Below, piece by piece: positions 30,601-40,300 of a stretch of DNA of 64,000 nucleotides (its first letter is position 1; each line of letters begins with the position of its first letter). The notes under the pieces were generated by a model, which saw nothing but the letters and a program-made list of their open reading frames with translations, did not search any database and was not told where the DNA came from. The translations under genes and the position numbers were made by a program. Source of the stretch: CBDIHP01 sp965279195 (lineage in GTDB: Bacteria > Planctomycetota > Planctomycetia > Isosphaerales > Isosphaeraceae); contig CBDIHP010000027.1 of NCBI GenBank assembly GCA_965279195.1, forward strand, positions 62,001-126,000, given 5' to 3'.

Positions 30601-31416
30601 ACCTCGGCATCTTCATCGACTCGGGCGCGGCCACGACGATCAGCGGCAACGTCGTCAGCGGCGGCTTCGGCGGCGGCATCGAGGTCGACGGCCGCCCGGC
30701 GGCCACGACCGTCCTCACCGGCAACACCGTCGGCCGCAACGCCGACGGGTCCGAGCCGTCGAAGAAGGTCTTCCTGAACAACACCGGGATCTTCTTCAAC
30801 AGCGTCGCCTTCAGCCCGACCTCGAAGCAGCCCGGCACCTCGGGCAACTCGGTCCTCGCCGCCGGCCAGGGGGTCAAGACCCGCTTCGGCAACGCCGGCC
30901 CGGTCGTCACGACGGTCGCCGCCAACGTCAACCCCGCTGACGCCGATCCAGGACGTCTCGACGACCCAGAACCCCAGCCTCACCGGGCCGTTCCGGAGCA
31001 TCTCGGTCTACTTCTCCGACTACCTCAACGCCGCCCGCGCGGGCAACGCCTCGAACTACACGCTGATCGACCTCGGCACCGGCCAGGGCATCGCGATCAG
31101 CAAGGCGACCTACGACCCGATCCAGCGCCGGGTGGTGCTCGACTTCGCCGCCGGTACCCTGCTCGCCAGCACCAGCCGGTTCCGCCTGACGGTCAAGTCG
31201 GGCGGTGCCAATGGGATCGTCACGGCGATCGGCAACACCCCGCTGGACGGCGACTACAACGGCCTGGCGGGCGGCAACTTCGCGGGGACGTACACCTACA
31301 ACGACAACGCCCACCGCTACATCAACGACAAGGTCAAGCTCCCCTCCGACCCGGGCATCCGCCTCAAGTCCGTCAAGGCCCTCAAGAGCGGCCTGGACTT
31401 CGCGGGGGGCAACTGA
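18654..31416 (+). CDS. Giant exported right-handed beta-helix repeat protein, frameshifted near the C-terminus
   Basis: About 4,253 aa if one extra base at ~30936 is removed; otherwise the frame runs off into nonsense until 31718. The ATG at 18654 follows GGGGA and starts a basic leader with RPMLERLEERMVLATF (LEPR-XLL-like export motif), then TVSNVNDSGGGSLRQAILD, the usual lead-in of such proteins. From ~residue 100 to ~4090 the sequence is dominated by GN-V-ISGN, GV-I-G and GN-IGT-A-GTA-N units, predicting an extremely long parallel beta-helix. After the shift the correct frame reads TPIQDVSTTQNPSLTG, then SISVYFSDYLN and DGDYNGLAGGNF, a Big_5/Ig-like C-terminal domain ending at 31416. It is probably an adhesin or stalk/holdfast-type surface fibre, by inference. 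Confidence 0.85.
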
Positions 31417-31447
31417 GGCCAGGCCGAGTCTGCCGCCTTGGATCTCC

Positions 31448-31598
31448 GAATCTGGAGTGCGTCCGCTTGCTGACGCTCTGTGGTCGCGAAGCTCGCTTCG
31501 CGTGCCATATCGGAGCGTCCGCCCTCGACCCGATGCCCCCTCTCGGGAGCAAGCTCCCGCCGGGCGAGAGCGTCAGCAAGCGGACGCACTCCAGATTC
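31448..31598. repeat. 151-bp inverted-repeat element, copy 1 (complete)
   Basis: Perfect 32-bp terminal inverted repeats (31448-31479 and 31567-31598) starting GAATCTGGAGTGCGTCCGCT. The interior contains two further small hairpins, GCGAAGCTCGCTTCGC and GGGAGCAAGCTCCC. It lies 31 bp after the stop of the giant gene. Related copies occur at 37262-37380 and 55714-55860, each also just downstream of a gene. Confidence 0.85.
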
Positions 31599-31659
31599 CC
31601 GGGACACGTCGGTCGGGGAGGTCAGGGCGAACGGAGTCCGCCCCGCCCCGCATCTCCCA

Positions 31660-33009
31660 TCAATAGAACACGTTCAGCAGCACGCCCGCTTCGAGGGCGA
31701 ACGGCCGGGGGCCGGTGACGGGGTTCGTGAGGCCGAAGGTCAGCAGCGACCGCTTGCCCAGGAAGAAGCTGGTGCCGTAGGACATGTTCAACACGTCGGC
31801 CGAGCCGGCGATGTCCTGCGAGTTGAACACGTCGCGGTGGTTGAGCGGCGTGTTGACGTGCGCCTCGACGAACGGGGCGATCCGGCGCAGGAAGGCGGTC
31901 TCATCGGGGTTGGTGTAGAGGAAGTACCCGATGCTGAGGTCGTTGAAGTACTGCGTGACGTCCTTGCTGTTGCCGGGGACGTTGATGGACGTGAAGCCGA
32001 TGACGTAGAGCTTGTTCCAGTTGTAGGCGAAGCCGAGGTAGGGCTGGAACTGGATGTAGTGCAGGCTGTTGAGCCACTGGGCGTTGCCGAAGTTCTGCGG
32101 GCCGGTCGGGAAGCTGATCGACAGGCCGGCGGTGACGATGTTGCCCTTCTCCCGGTTCTCCCAGAGGGCGACCTTGGTGTAGAGGTTCAGGTCGCCGAGC
32201 GCCGTGCTGGTCTTGCCGATGCCGGTGGTCGCCTGGGTCGCGCTGTTGCCGGTGATGGTGTTCAAGGGCAGCCGGAGCCCGACGGACATGTTCGAGTCGA
32301 AGAAGGCCTTCTCGAACCCGAAGATGTGGCGGTAGGCGTTGACGCCGTTGACGTTGTTGCCGAACCGGAAGTTGACGTCGCGGTTGACGTTGTAGAAATA
32401 GTTGAAGGTGTAGAAGACGCGGTCGATCGGCTTGGGCGTCTGGTTCTCGGTGAACTTGAGGCCTCGGATCAGGCCGGAGATCCCGCCGGGGGCCGTGTTG
32501 GACCCGCCGCCGCCGCCGTTGGGGGGCCGGACGGCGAACGTCCGGGTGGGGAAGCTGCCCATGTCGCCGAACATGACCGGGATGTTGCCGGCCAGGCCGC
32601 CGGCCGTCGTCCCGCCCGTGTTGGCGCCGAAGGCCCCGGCGGTGTTCGGGGTGTAGGCCGGATTCGCCGTCATCACCGGCACCTGGGCCGGGGCGTTGGG
32701 ATCGGCGGGCGCGGCCGGGGCGTTGGGATCGGCGGGCGCGGCCTCGGCCGGGGCCGGGGCATACACCGGGGCGGGCGGGCAGTTGCGATGGGCCCCCATG
32801 AGGCCCTCGATCGCACCGCCGCCGGCGAGCGACTGGCCGCACTTTTTACAGGCGCTATGCTTGAGGTGGCCGGCCTGGCTCACCGAGCCGTCTTCCGGGT
32901 GGTACGGCGAGGGCCCGTGATCCTGGGCGAACGCGAGCGCGGGCGTGCCGCTGAGCAGCAACAGGGTCCCCAGCAGGGCCCCCTTGAGACGGTCATCGTG
33001 CCTGGTCAT
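31660..33009 (-). CDS. Outer-membrane beta-barrel-like protein
   Basis: 449 aa. The ATG at 33009 is preceded by AAGGAG and starts a signal peptide (KGALLGTLLLLSGTPALAFA). A CKKCGQ pair at about residue 54 is a zinc-ribbon-like or disulfide motif. It is followed by an Ala/Pro linker with repeated PADPNAPA and a Gly-rich stretch. The C-terminal ~280 residues alternate hydrophobic and polar residues in strands, with many aromatic ends (RVFYTFNYFYNVNRDVNFRF, YIQFQPYLGFAYNW), and the protein ends with ...LEAGVLLNVFY, a terminal aromatic that fits outer-membrane barrels. Possibly a porin-like or transport barrel. It is divergent from the WD40 gene. Confidence 0.8.
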   Translation of the reverse strand: MTRHDDRLKGALLGTLLLLSGTPALAFAQDHGPSPYHPEDGSVSQAGHLKHSACKKCGQSLAGGGAIEGLMGAHRNCPPAPVYAPAPAEAAPADPNAPAAPADPNAPAQVPVMTANPAYTPNTAGAFGANTGGTTAGGLAGNIPVMFGDMGSFPTRTFAVRPPNGGGGGSNTAPGGISGLIRGLKFTENQTPKPIDRVFYTFNYFYNVNRDVNFRFGNNVNGVNAYRHIFGFEKAFFDSNMSVGLRLPLNTITGNSATQATTGIGKTSTALGDLNLYTKVALWENREKGNIVTAGLSISFPTGPQNFGNAQWLNSLHYIQFQPYLGFAYNWNKLYVIGFTSINVPGNSKDVTQYFNDLSIGYFLYTNPDETAFLRRIAPFVEAHVNTPLNHRDVFNSQDIAGSADVLNMSYGTSFFLGKRSLLTFGLTNPVTGPRPFALEAGVLLNVFY

Positions 33010-33458
33010 CCTGACGGCTCCTTCGCCCGTGGCCCACATCCTGTGGGCTGTCTTGACTGGCCCCCCGAACACCTTGACCTGACTCACGCTGGAGGGTGAT
33101 CCCGGGCCCTTCTTCGATCCAGGAGGGGAAACCCGAACCCCCGGGAGGATTCTCCCGGGGAGCACAGAACTGCCCATTTTATCGGTCGCCCTCCCGGGCG
33201 AATTGCCCTTTTTCTCGGGGTTTTGACCATCCGAACCCCTCCGATGTCGTCGCCTTGCGCGGTCCGGCGGGCTTTTCGGATTCTCCCGAATGTCGGATCC
33301 GGGGGACGTGGCCTTGTCTCGTGAGTCGCCGGTCTGATGTAATGAAGCATGGATCCCCCTGCGCGGGGGGCGTGCTGTCCGCCCGACCGGACGCGGTCGT
33401 CGCCGACACACCCGTGACGTTGCAATCGCCCCGCGAACTCGGGCGAAGGACGACGCCG
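33010..33458. other. Divergent intergenic region with a hairpin
   Basis: 449 bp between divergent genes. A perfect 9-bp inverted repeat, CCCCGGGAG-GATT-CTCCCGGGG, lies at 33139-33160; it could be an operator or an RNA hairpin in the leader of the WD40 gene, but its role is unknown. No supported gene. Confidence 0.5.
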
Positions 33459-36400
33459 ATGCCGGCCGGACCCAGGCGAAATGCCGCTCGCAGCCGCCCG
33501 ATCGCGGGCCCCAGGCCGATCCCCGCCCTCTGCTTCGCGCTGGGGCTCCTCTGGCCCGTCGCCCACGCCGCCGCGCAGGACGGGGCGCGCGACCCCTCGC
33601 AGCCGTTCCCGGTGTTCCAGACCGGCGGCCATTCCGGCGTCGTCCGGTCGATCGTCTTCGCCGGGCCGCAGGAGCTCCTCTCCGGCGGGCTCGACAAGGT
33701 CCTGAACGCCTGGGACCTCGACCGGCCCGGGGAACTCCGCCTCCGCCGGACGACCCGGCTCCCCGCCTGGAAGGGGCCCCGGGGCTCGGTCTACGCCATG
33801 GCGCTTTCCAACCCCGCACGGGGCCCGAGGATCCTCGCCGTCGCCGGCCAGGGCACGAGCGCCCAGGGGGGCGAGATCCTCCTCTTCACCTATCCGGAGA
33901 CCGGCCCCGGCCAGGACCGCTCGCCGACGTTCGTCGGCATGCTCGGGATGAGCGGGCTCGACGCCAACATGAAGCCCGCCCCGCCCGGGCGCGACGGCCA
34001 CGACGGCGTCGTCTCCGCCCTGGCCTTCCGGCCCGGCACCAACCGGCTCATCTCCGCCGGCGAGGACGGCATCCTCCGCCTCTGGGACCTCGACGACCTC
34101 GCCGACCGTAAGCTCGTCGCCACCGCCTCGATCCGCGATGGCCAGCCCCACGACCCGAACCGGCACATCCTCAACGCCCTCGCCCTCACCCCCGACGGCA
34201 GGCGCGTGGTCACCGGCGGCGTCGACTCCACCCTCCGGGTCTGGGACGCCGAGACCGGCCGGCGGCTCCTCGAACCGCTGACCCTGCCCGCCCCCGGCCT
34301 CGCGGGTGGGCTGGCCAACTCGGGCGACGACATCAACAGCCTCGACATCAGCCCCGACGGCCGCTGGATCGTGGCCGGGCGCGAGGACGGCGAACTGTTC
34401 CGGGTCGACCTGGAGGCGTTCCGCGACCCCCAGCCCCTGCCCGAGGTCAAGAATGACGGGTCGGCGGCGGTGGACGTCGTCCGCATCTCCCCCGACCGCA
34501 ACGCCCCCGTCCTCGCCGTGGGCGTGGTCGAGAACGGGCTCCCGCTCGACGGCCGCGCGCGGCGGCCCTCGATGGCGAGCTGGGTCGAACTCCGGAGCCT
34601 GCCCGACGGCAAGGTCCTGCACCGCTTCCCCCGGCTCGACAACGTCATCCGCGCCTGCGAGTTCAGCCCCGACGGCCGCCGCCTGGCCTACTCCGGCGGC
34701 GACGACCGTGCGATTCACGTCGTCCCGCTCGACCCCAAGGGCCTCCCCCTGCCCGCCGCCGCCGAGGCCGTCGGGGTCGGCCGGGGTCGCTCGATCTGGG
34801 ACGTCCGCTTCGCAAAGGGTGCGGGGAACAACCTCCGACTCGCCTTCACTCGCACCCGCGCCGACGACCTCGCCGGGCGACCCGCCTCCTACGACCTGTT
34901 CGAGCCCCTGGAGAACCGGCCGGGACGCATATCCGCCGCCGAGCTGGACTTCGACCTCCCCGAGCCCGGCTTCGAGGTCGTCGGCGACGACCGCGCCGCC
35001 GACACCCTGCACCTCCGCTCCGGCGGCGAGCGCAAGGCCACGATCCTCCTGAACGCCCCGTCCGACAAGCGCTGGTGGTCCAAGCTCGCCCTCCCCTTGA
35101 AGGACGAGTTCGGCTGGCCGCTCGTGGCCGTGGCGATGGAGAACGGCGTCGGGATCTTCGGGATCGACCCCGCGCCCCCGGCCCATCCCGATCGGCCCGA
35201 ACTCGCCCCGCCGCTCTACCGGATGATCCGCAAGCTCGTCGGGCACTCCGGCTCGGTCTACGCCCTGGCGGTGTCGCCCGACCGCAGGTGGCTGCTCACC
35301 GGCGGGGCCGACCAGACCGTCCGGCTCTACGCGACCGAGGGCCTCGGCAAGGTCCCACCGCTCGGCGCGACCCTGGAGAAGGTCGAGGGCCAGCCCTGGC
35401 CTCGCGTCGCCGGCGTGACCCCGTTCGGCTTCGCGTCGCAGGCGGGCCTGGAGCCCGGCGACCAGATCCGTGGCGTCCAGGTCGCCGGCAAGCCGCTCGC
35501 CGGGCTCGACGATTCGACCCCGCTCGACGCCAGCCTCGCCGACCTGCCCATCAACATCGTGGTCGAGCGGCCGGATCCGAAGGGCGGTGCCCCCGAGGTC
35601 AAACGCATCTCGATCCGCAAGAATCAGAACCCGGTCGTCTCCCTGCTCGCCCTGCCGCCGACCTCCGCCGGCAGCAAGGGGCCGATGGGCTCGGCGGACT
35701 ATGTCCTGTGGATGCCGTCGGGCTACTACCTGACCTCGATCCGGGGCGACGCGAAGTACCTCGGCTGGCACCAGAACCGCCCTACCGAGGCGAACCCATT
35801 TCTCTTCAACGCACCACCGGTCGAATTCCTGCCGGCCGGGGCGTTCGAGGCGAGGTTCCACCGCAAGGACGTCATCGACCGCGTACTGCTCTCCGGCGGC
35901 GACCTGACGAAGCTCGTCGCCCCCGGGCCGAAGCCGGCCGCGCCCGTGGTGGCAACCCCGAGCGTCCCGAAGCAACTGGTCGCCCGGCCGAAACTGGCCG
36001 ACGTCGAGTGGCCGCAGGTCCCCTTGCCGACCATGCGGCTGACGTTCGAGCGCCCTGCGGGGATCCCCGGGGCGCTCCGGTATCGGATCCGGCCGAAGGT
36101 CGCCGGCGCACCGGCGGGCGGCGTCGAATTGACGTTCCCGAAGGAGAGCCAGCCCGGCGACAAGTTGCTGTCGCCGCCGATCCCGTACCCCAGGGGCGCC
36201 AGGCCCTCGCGGGTCTGGCTGGACATCGAGGCGATCGAGCCCGAGGCCCACGCGATGGAGCCCCTGTCGATCGTCGTCCCGGCCGCGCCCGCTCCCGCAC
36301 CGACGCTCGCCGGCGTAGAACCGCCCGCCGCGCCGCCGGAGCCGAGCGTCCACATCCTCTCCGTCGCCGCCTCGGGCCCGAAGCCCCACTTCGCGATCCG

Positions 36401-37253
36401 GGGCGCAACCTATGGTGCCCAGAACTGGGCCGAGGCCGCCGCCGGGTTCCACCGCGGCGCCTCCGAGGACGTCGGGCTCCGCTACCGGCTCGACGACGCC
36501 CGCCGCAAGCTGTTCACCTCGCCGGAGGGCTCCGAGCCCGTCGCGCTGCTTGCCGCGCACCTGAAGACCCTGGTCGATCGGGCCCGCGACGGATACACGC
36601 GGCGTCACCCGTCCGACCTCGTGGTGCTCTACCTCGAAGCCCCCGTGCTGGAGACCCCCGACCCCGCGCAGGGGAGCCGGATCCTGCTCAAGCCCAGGCC
36701 CCGGTCGGCGGCCGCCCGGCTCGATGACATCAGCCTCTCGGCCTCCGAATTCGCCGCGCCCCTGGTCGAGCTGGCCGACCAGTACGGCTGGCAGGTCGTG
36801 GTCTTCCTCGACGGCTACCACCCGTTCGCCGACGAGATGCGCTCCGGCACCTTCAAGCCCTGGCGGCCGGGCGTGGACCACCTGACGAGGCTCCTGGTGA
36901 AGGGCAACGTCACGGTCGTGAACGCCTCCGAGCAGGCCCCCAGCCGCCGCGTCCCCCGGGACACCGGCCACGGCGCGATGGGCCAGGCCTGGATCGACGC
37001 CCTCGACCCCGCCCGCGCCGCCGAGGGCCGCATCTCGCTCCGGCTCGGCGTCTCGACCCTCGACGACTACCGCGAGGCCCACGAGGCCGCCTTCGACCCC
37101 TTCCGCCGGGCCGACGGCACGCTCGAAGTCGACCCCATCACCTGGAACCCCGGCCGCCGCACCTTCGGCAACGACTCCCTCTTCACCCCCCCCGCCCCCG
37201 CCTCCTCCGGCCGACTCGCCAACGCCCGCGTCGGCAACCAGAAGGCGAATTGA
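33459..37253 (+). CDS. Exported WD40-PDZ-pseudocaspase protein
   Basis: 1264 aa. The ATG at 33459 is preceded by GAAGGA and starts a signal peptide (cleavage near AHAAAQDGA). Residues ~55-435 hold WD40 repeats (HSGVVRSIVFAG, DDINSLDISPDGRWIVAGRE, LDNVIRACEFSPDGRRLAYS). Another WD40 unit lies at ~595-637 (HSGSVYALAVSPDRRWLLTGG). A PDZ-like domain follows at ~640-720 (ASQAGLEPGDQIRGVQVAGK). The last ~260 residues look like a degenerate caspase-like domain: DLVVLYLEAP sits where YFSGHG is expected (His lost), VVVFLDGYHP replaces DxC (Cys to Tyr, ~residue 1120), and VTVVNASEQAPS matches the later core strand. It is likely a non-catalytic scaffold. It converges with the active caspase gene, 145 bp apart. 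Confidence 0.75.
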   Translation: MPAGPRRNAARSRPIAGPRPIPALCFALGLLWPVAHAAAQDGARDPSQPFPVFQTGGHSGVVRSIVFAGPQELLSGGLDKVLNAWDLDRPGELRLRRTTRLPAWKGPRGSVYAMALSNPARGPRILAVAGQGTSAQGGEILLFTYPETGPGQDRSPTFVGMLGMSGLDANMKPAPPGRDGHDGVVSALAFRPGTNRLISAGEDGILRLWDLDDLADRKLVATASIRDGQPHDPNRHILNALALTPDGRRVVTGGVDSTLRVWDAETGRRLLEPLTLPAPGLAGGLANSGDDINSLDISPDGRWIVAGREDGELFRVDLEAFRDPQPLPEVKNDGSAAVDVVRISPDRNAPVLAVGVVENGLPLDGRARRPSMASWVELRSLPDGKVLHRFPRLDNVIRACEFSPDGRRLAYSGGDDRAIHVVPLDPKGLPLPAAAEAVGVGRGRSIWDVRFAKGAGNNLRLAFTRTRADDLAGRPASYDLFEPLENRPGRISAAELDFDLPEPGFEVVGDDRAADTLHLRSGGERKATILLNAPSDKRWWSKLALPLKDEFGWPLVAVAMENGVGIFGIDPAPPAHPDRPELAPPLYRMIRKLVGHSGSVYALAVSPDRRWLLTGGADQTVRLYATEGLGKVPPLGATLEKVEGQPWPRVAGVTPFGFASQAGLEPGDQIRGVQVAGKPLAGLDDSTPLDASLADLPINIVVERPDPKGGAPEVKRISIRKNQNPVVSLLALPPTSAGSKGPMGSADYVLWMPSGYYLTSIRGDAKYLGWHQNRPTEANPFLFNAPPVEFLPAGAFEARFHRKDVIDRVLLSGGDLTKLVAPGPKPAAPVVATPSVPKQLVARPKLADVEWPQVPLPTMRLTFERPAGIPGALRYRIRPKVAGAPAGGVELTFPKESQPGDKLLSPPIPYPRGARPSRVWLDIEAIEPEAHAMEPLSIVVPAAPAPAPTLAGVEPPAAPPEPSVHILSVAASGPKPHFAIRGATYGAQNWAEAAAGFHRGASEDVGLRYRLDDARRKLFTSPEGSEPVALLAAHLKTLVDRARDGYTRRHPSDLVVLYLEAPVLETPDPAQGSRILLKPRPRSAAARLDDISLSASEFAAPLVELADQYGWQVVVFLDGYHPFADEMRSGTFKPWRPGVDHLTRLLVKGNVTVVNASEQAPSRRVPRDTGHGAMGQAWIDALDPARAAEGRISLRLGVSTLDDYREAHEAAFDPFRRADGTLEVDPITWNPGRRTFGNDSLFTPPAPASSGRLANARVGNQKAN

Positions 37254-37261
37254 GGATGGCT

Positions 37262-37380
37262 GAATCTGGAGTGCGGAAGCTCGCTTCCGCTCTGTTATCG
37301 CGAAACTTGCTTCGCGCGCCGGATCGCAGCAAACCGCTGTCGAGTTGAGGTCGTTTCTCGGGAGCAAGCTCCCGCTCTCC
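37262..37380. repeat. 151-bp inverted-repeat family, copy 2 (partial)
   Basis: Starts GAATCTGGAGTGCGGAAGCT nine bases after the WD40 gene stop. It keeps the left terminus and the internal hairpins (CGCGAAACTTGCTTCGCG-like and GGGAGCAAGCTCCC) but lacks the right terminal arm seen in copy 1. Confidence 0.7.
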
Positions 37381-37398
37381 GGGTCGATTGACAGGCCA

Positions 37399-40300
37399 TC
37401 ACTTCAGCCGGGCCACGGCGAAGCCTCCGCCCTGCGCGGGGGCGGAGACGGAGAGTTTCTGATCGGGCACGGGTTCGGGCGTGCCGGCGCGGGAGGGGGA
37501 GCCGTCGGCGTTGCCGCGCTGGACGAGGTTGGGGTAGCTCGCCGACAGGATCGGCAGGGCGGCGGCGGTGTAGTCGCGGAGTTCCTCGGCCGTGATGAAC
37601 GTGTCGCGGTCGGCGTCGGCGTGCGCGAATCGGTCGGGGTCGAGCAGGCCCGCCGGCGTGGCCCGCAGGCCGTCGGCCTTCAGGCCGCGCAGGAGCGCGT
37701 AGGTCAGCAGGCCGTGGCGGAGTTCGGACGACTCATTCGCCGGCTCGCCCCGGCGCGCGGCCATGAGGTTGACCGTCCGGGCCCGGATCGACGTCCGCGA
37801 CAGGTCGCGCCGGATCGCCTTCACCCCCGGGTCGTCCTCGATCCGCTCGGCCTCGCACGCATCGACGACCACCAGGCGGTTGAGCGCCGACAGGTTCGAG
37901 AGCCAGGCGTAGACCCGGTAATACTCCAGCACGTTCCGGCGCGGGGTGCCCGTCAGCTCGCGTGCCGGCCCCGTCCGCGAGGCCGGTTGCCCCGGCGCGG
38001 GGAACGGGAAGCCCGAGAGCAACAGGGCGTAGCGTCGCTGATCCACCCGGTCGGCGTGCCCGGCGAGGAAGACGACAACGGTGTCCTCGGGGTGCCCGGC
38101 CGTCGCCGCCTGGACCTCCCGCATCGCCTTCTCGACCTCGGCCGTGTTGACGTGCTCATCGGTCAGGACGTGGACGGAATCCCGCGCGTGCGACCTGGCC
38201 CGGTCGAAGTACGCCGAGACGGCCTTCGCGTCGTCGGCGGCGTACGCCAAGCGGCGGTGCTCCGCCTTGTAGTTGCCGACCCCGATCGCCACGACGTGCG
38301 TCGCCCCCGGCGTCTCGGGCCCGTCGAAGACCAGCTCCACGGGCGCCGAGCTGCCGTCCAGCCCGGGGCGTCGGGCCGAAGGCTCGGGCAGCGTGTCCGC
38401 CTTCCATTCGTTGCGATACGCCAGGGCGTGGAACGTGTTCTTGCCCGACCGCAGCGCCACCGGCACCTCGACCGCCAGGCGGCCCCCGGCGGGCGCGGCC
38501 TTGAGCCGTCCGAGCAGGCCGTCGTCGATCGGCGTGCCGTTGTGATAGAGCCGGACGCCCGCCAGGCCGTCGCGGTCGGCGCGTCGCAGGGAGATCCGCA
38601 AGGTGGTCTGCGGCATCGGGCCGACCTTCGGCCGGGCGTGCTCGACCCGGATCTCGGGGGCCCGCCCGGAGAGGTCGGGGCCGATTGGCTTTGTTCCCGC
38701 GTTTTCGTCCCGGAGCAGCGCGGCCAGCAGGCCGGGCTCGCGGGCGTCGTCGGACCAGTCGCCGAGCGACTCGACCCGATCGCCGAGCGCCAGGGTGACC
38801 TGCCCCAGCCCTCGCTCGCTGCCGTCGATGAGCCCGCTGGGGGCGTAGGCGACCCAGTCGTCGGGGGCGTTGCCGCCGGGTCCGGGCGTGGCCATCGCGG
38901 TGGCGTCCAGCGAGGCGCCGCGTTCGTTCACGGTCCAGAAACGGACGGTCGTGTCGCTGCCGCCGGTGAGGAACCGGGCCTGGTCGGGCGTCGCGCCGGG
39001 GGCCGAGACCACCGCGCGGACGGCCTCGGCGTGGCGCTGGCCTCGGACCGTCGGGGCGGCGATCGGCCGGAGTTCCTTGCGGGCTGCATCCCCCTGCACC
39101 GACCAGAACCGGACCTCGGCATTGTCCCCGCCTGCCGCCAGGAACGCCCGGCCCGCCGGGCCGCCGAACGCCAGGTCGAGCACGTCCACGCTGTCCCGCA
39201 ACGGCGACGAGGCCGTGCGGCGATCCGGGGCCCGGCTGTCGACCAGCTCGACCCGGCCGAGGCTCGTGCCGATCGCCACCCAGCGTGGGTCGTCCGGCAG
39301 CAGCCTCGCGGACGTGATCCGGCTGGCCACCCGGGGGCCGTTCGTCACGCCCTGGTCGTCGCCGCGATGCTCCGACGGCCGGACCTCGGCCAGCTTCGAC
39401 GCCCGGGCGAACCCGTCCGCCTGCGGGGCCTTCGGGTCGAGCGACCAGAGCGTCGCCGCGTTCCCCTTGCCGTCCTTGCCGCGCCCGGAGGCGACGGTCA
39501 GCAGGATGTCGCCCGACGGAGACAGGTCGATCCGATCGACCGTCGTCCGCTCGGACCCCGGCGGCAGGTCGTCCGGCCGGAGCACGAATCGGGGCGTGCC
39601 GGGGCGGTCGACGTCCCAGACGAATGCCCAGAAACCCGAGGTCGGATCATTCGGGCCCGACGCCGCCAGGAACCGGCCGTCGACCGAGACCTTCAGCTCG
39701 CCGAACCCGCGCGGCAGTCGGAGCCTGCCGTCCTTGCCCGCCACCGAAGCGGGGACCGTGAATCGCCCCGCGACCTGATCCGGCTGATCCGCCCGACGGA
39801 GCTCGATCTCGTTGGCCCGCCTGGGCACGAGGGCGAGGTAGCCGATCTCCGACCCCTTCTCGACCCGCGTCCAGGCCACGCCCGACTGGAACCCGGTCCG
39901 GCCGGCGATGTTCCGGAAAGTCGGCTCCTTCTCATCCAGCGACCAGAGACCCGCGCGGCCCTCGGCGGTGATCTGGAGCACATGCGGGCCGATCTTCGGG
40001 ACCACCTTGCCCGGGGCGTCGGCCGCCGGGGTCATCGACCGCGACGCCGAGAGCCCGACGATCCGGCCGGTCCTGGCGTCGAGCCGGTCGATGCGGGGGA
40101 CTTCGGCCGTCAGGTTGTCCCAGCGGGTCAGCCCGCCGCCGGCCCCGAGCGTGACGAGGGCCGTCGTGTGGCCGGTCGCCAGGAAGGCCAATCCGGTCGC
40201 CGATTCCCCCTTGGTTGACGTGTACGTCCTCGGCCGGGGGCTCGGGCCTGTGAGATCCCAGCACGACACGCTCGCCCCGTCGGTCGTCGCCGCCAGGAAC

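Noticed and set aside
18582..30931. Very long minus-strand open frames (up to about 2,400 codons) opposite the giant beta-helix gene
   Set aside because: They mirror the GC-rich repetitive codons of the plus-strand gene (strings like VAGD and DAVA on the complement of ITGN codons), and have no start context or recognisable domains.
31417..31718. Open extension of the giant gene frame past 31416
   Set aside because: The frame after the shift near 30936 is low-complexity Arg/Pro sequence that runs through the 151-bp repeat; the other frame carries the real C-terminal domain and stop.
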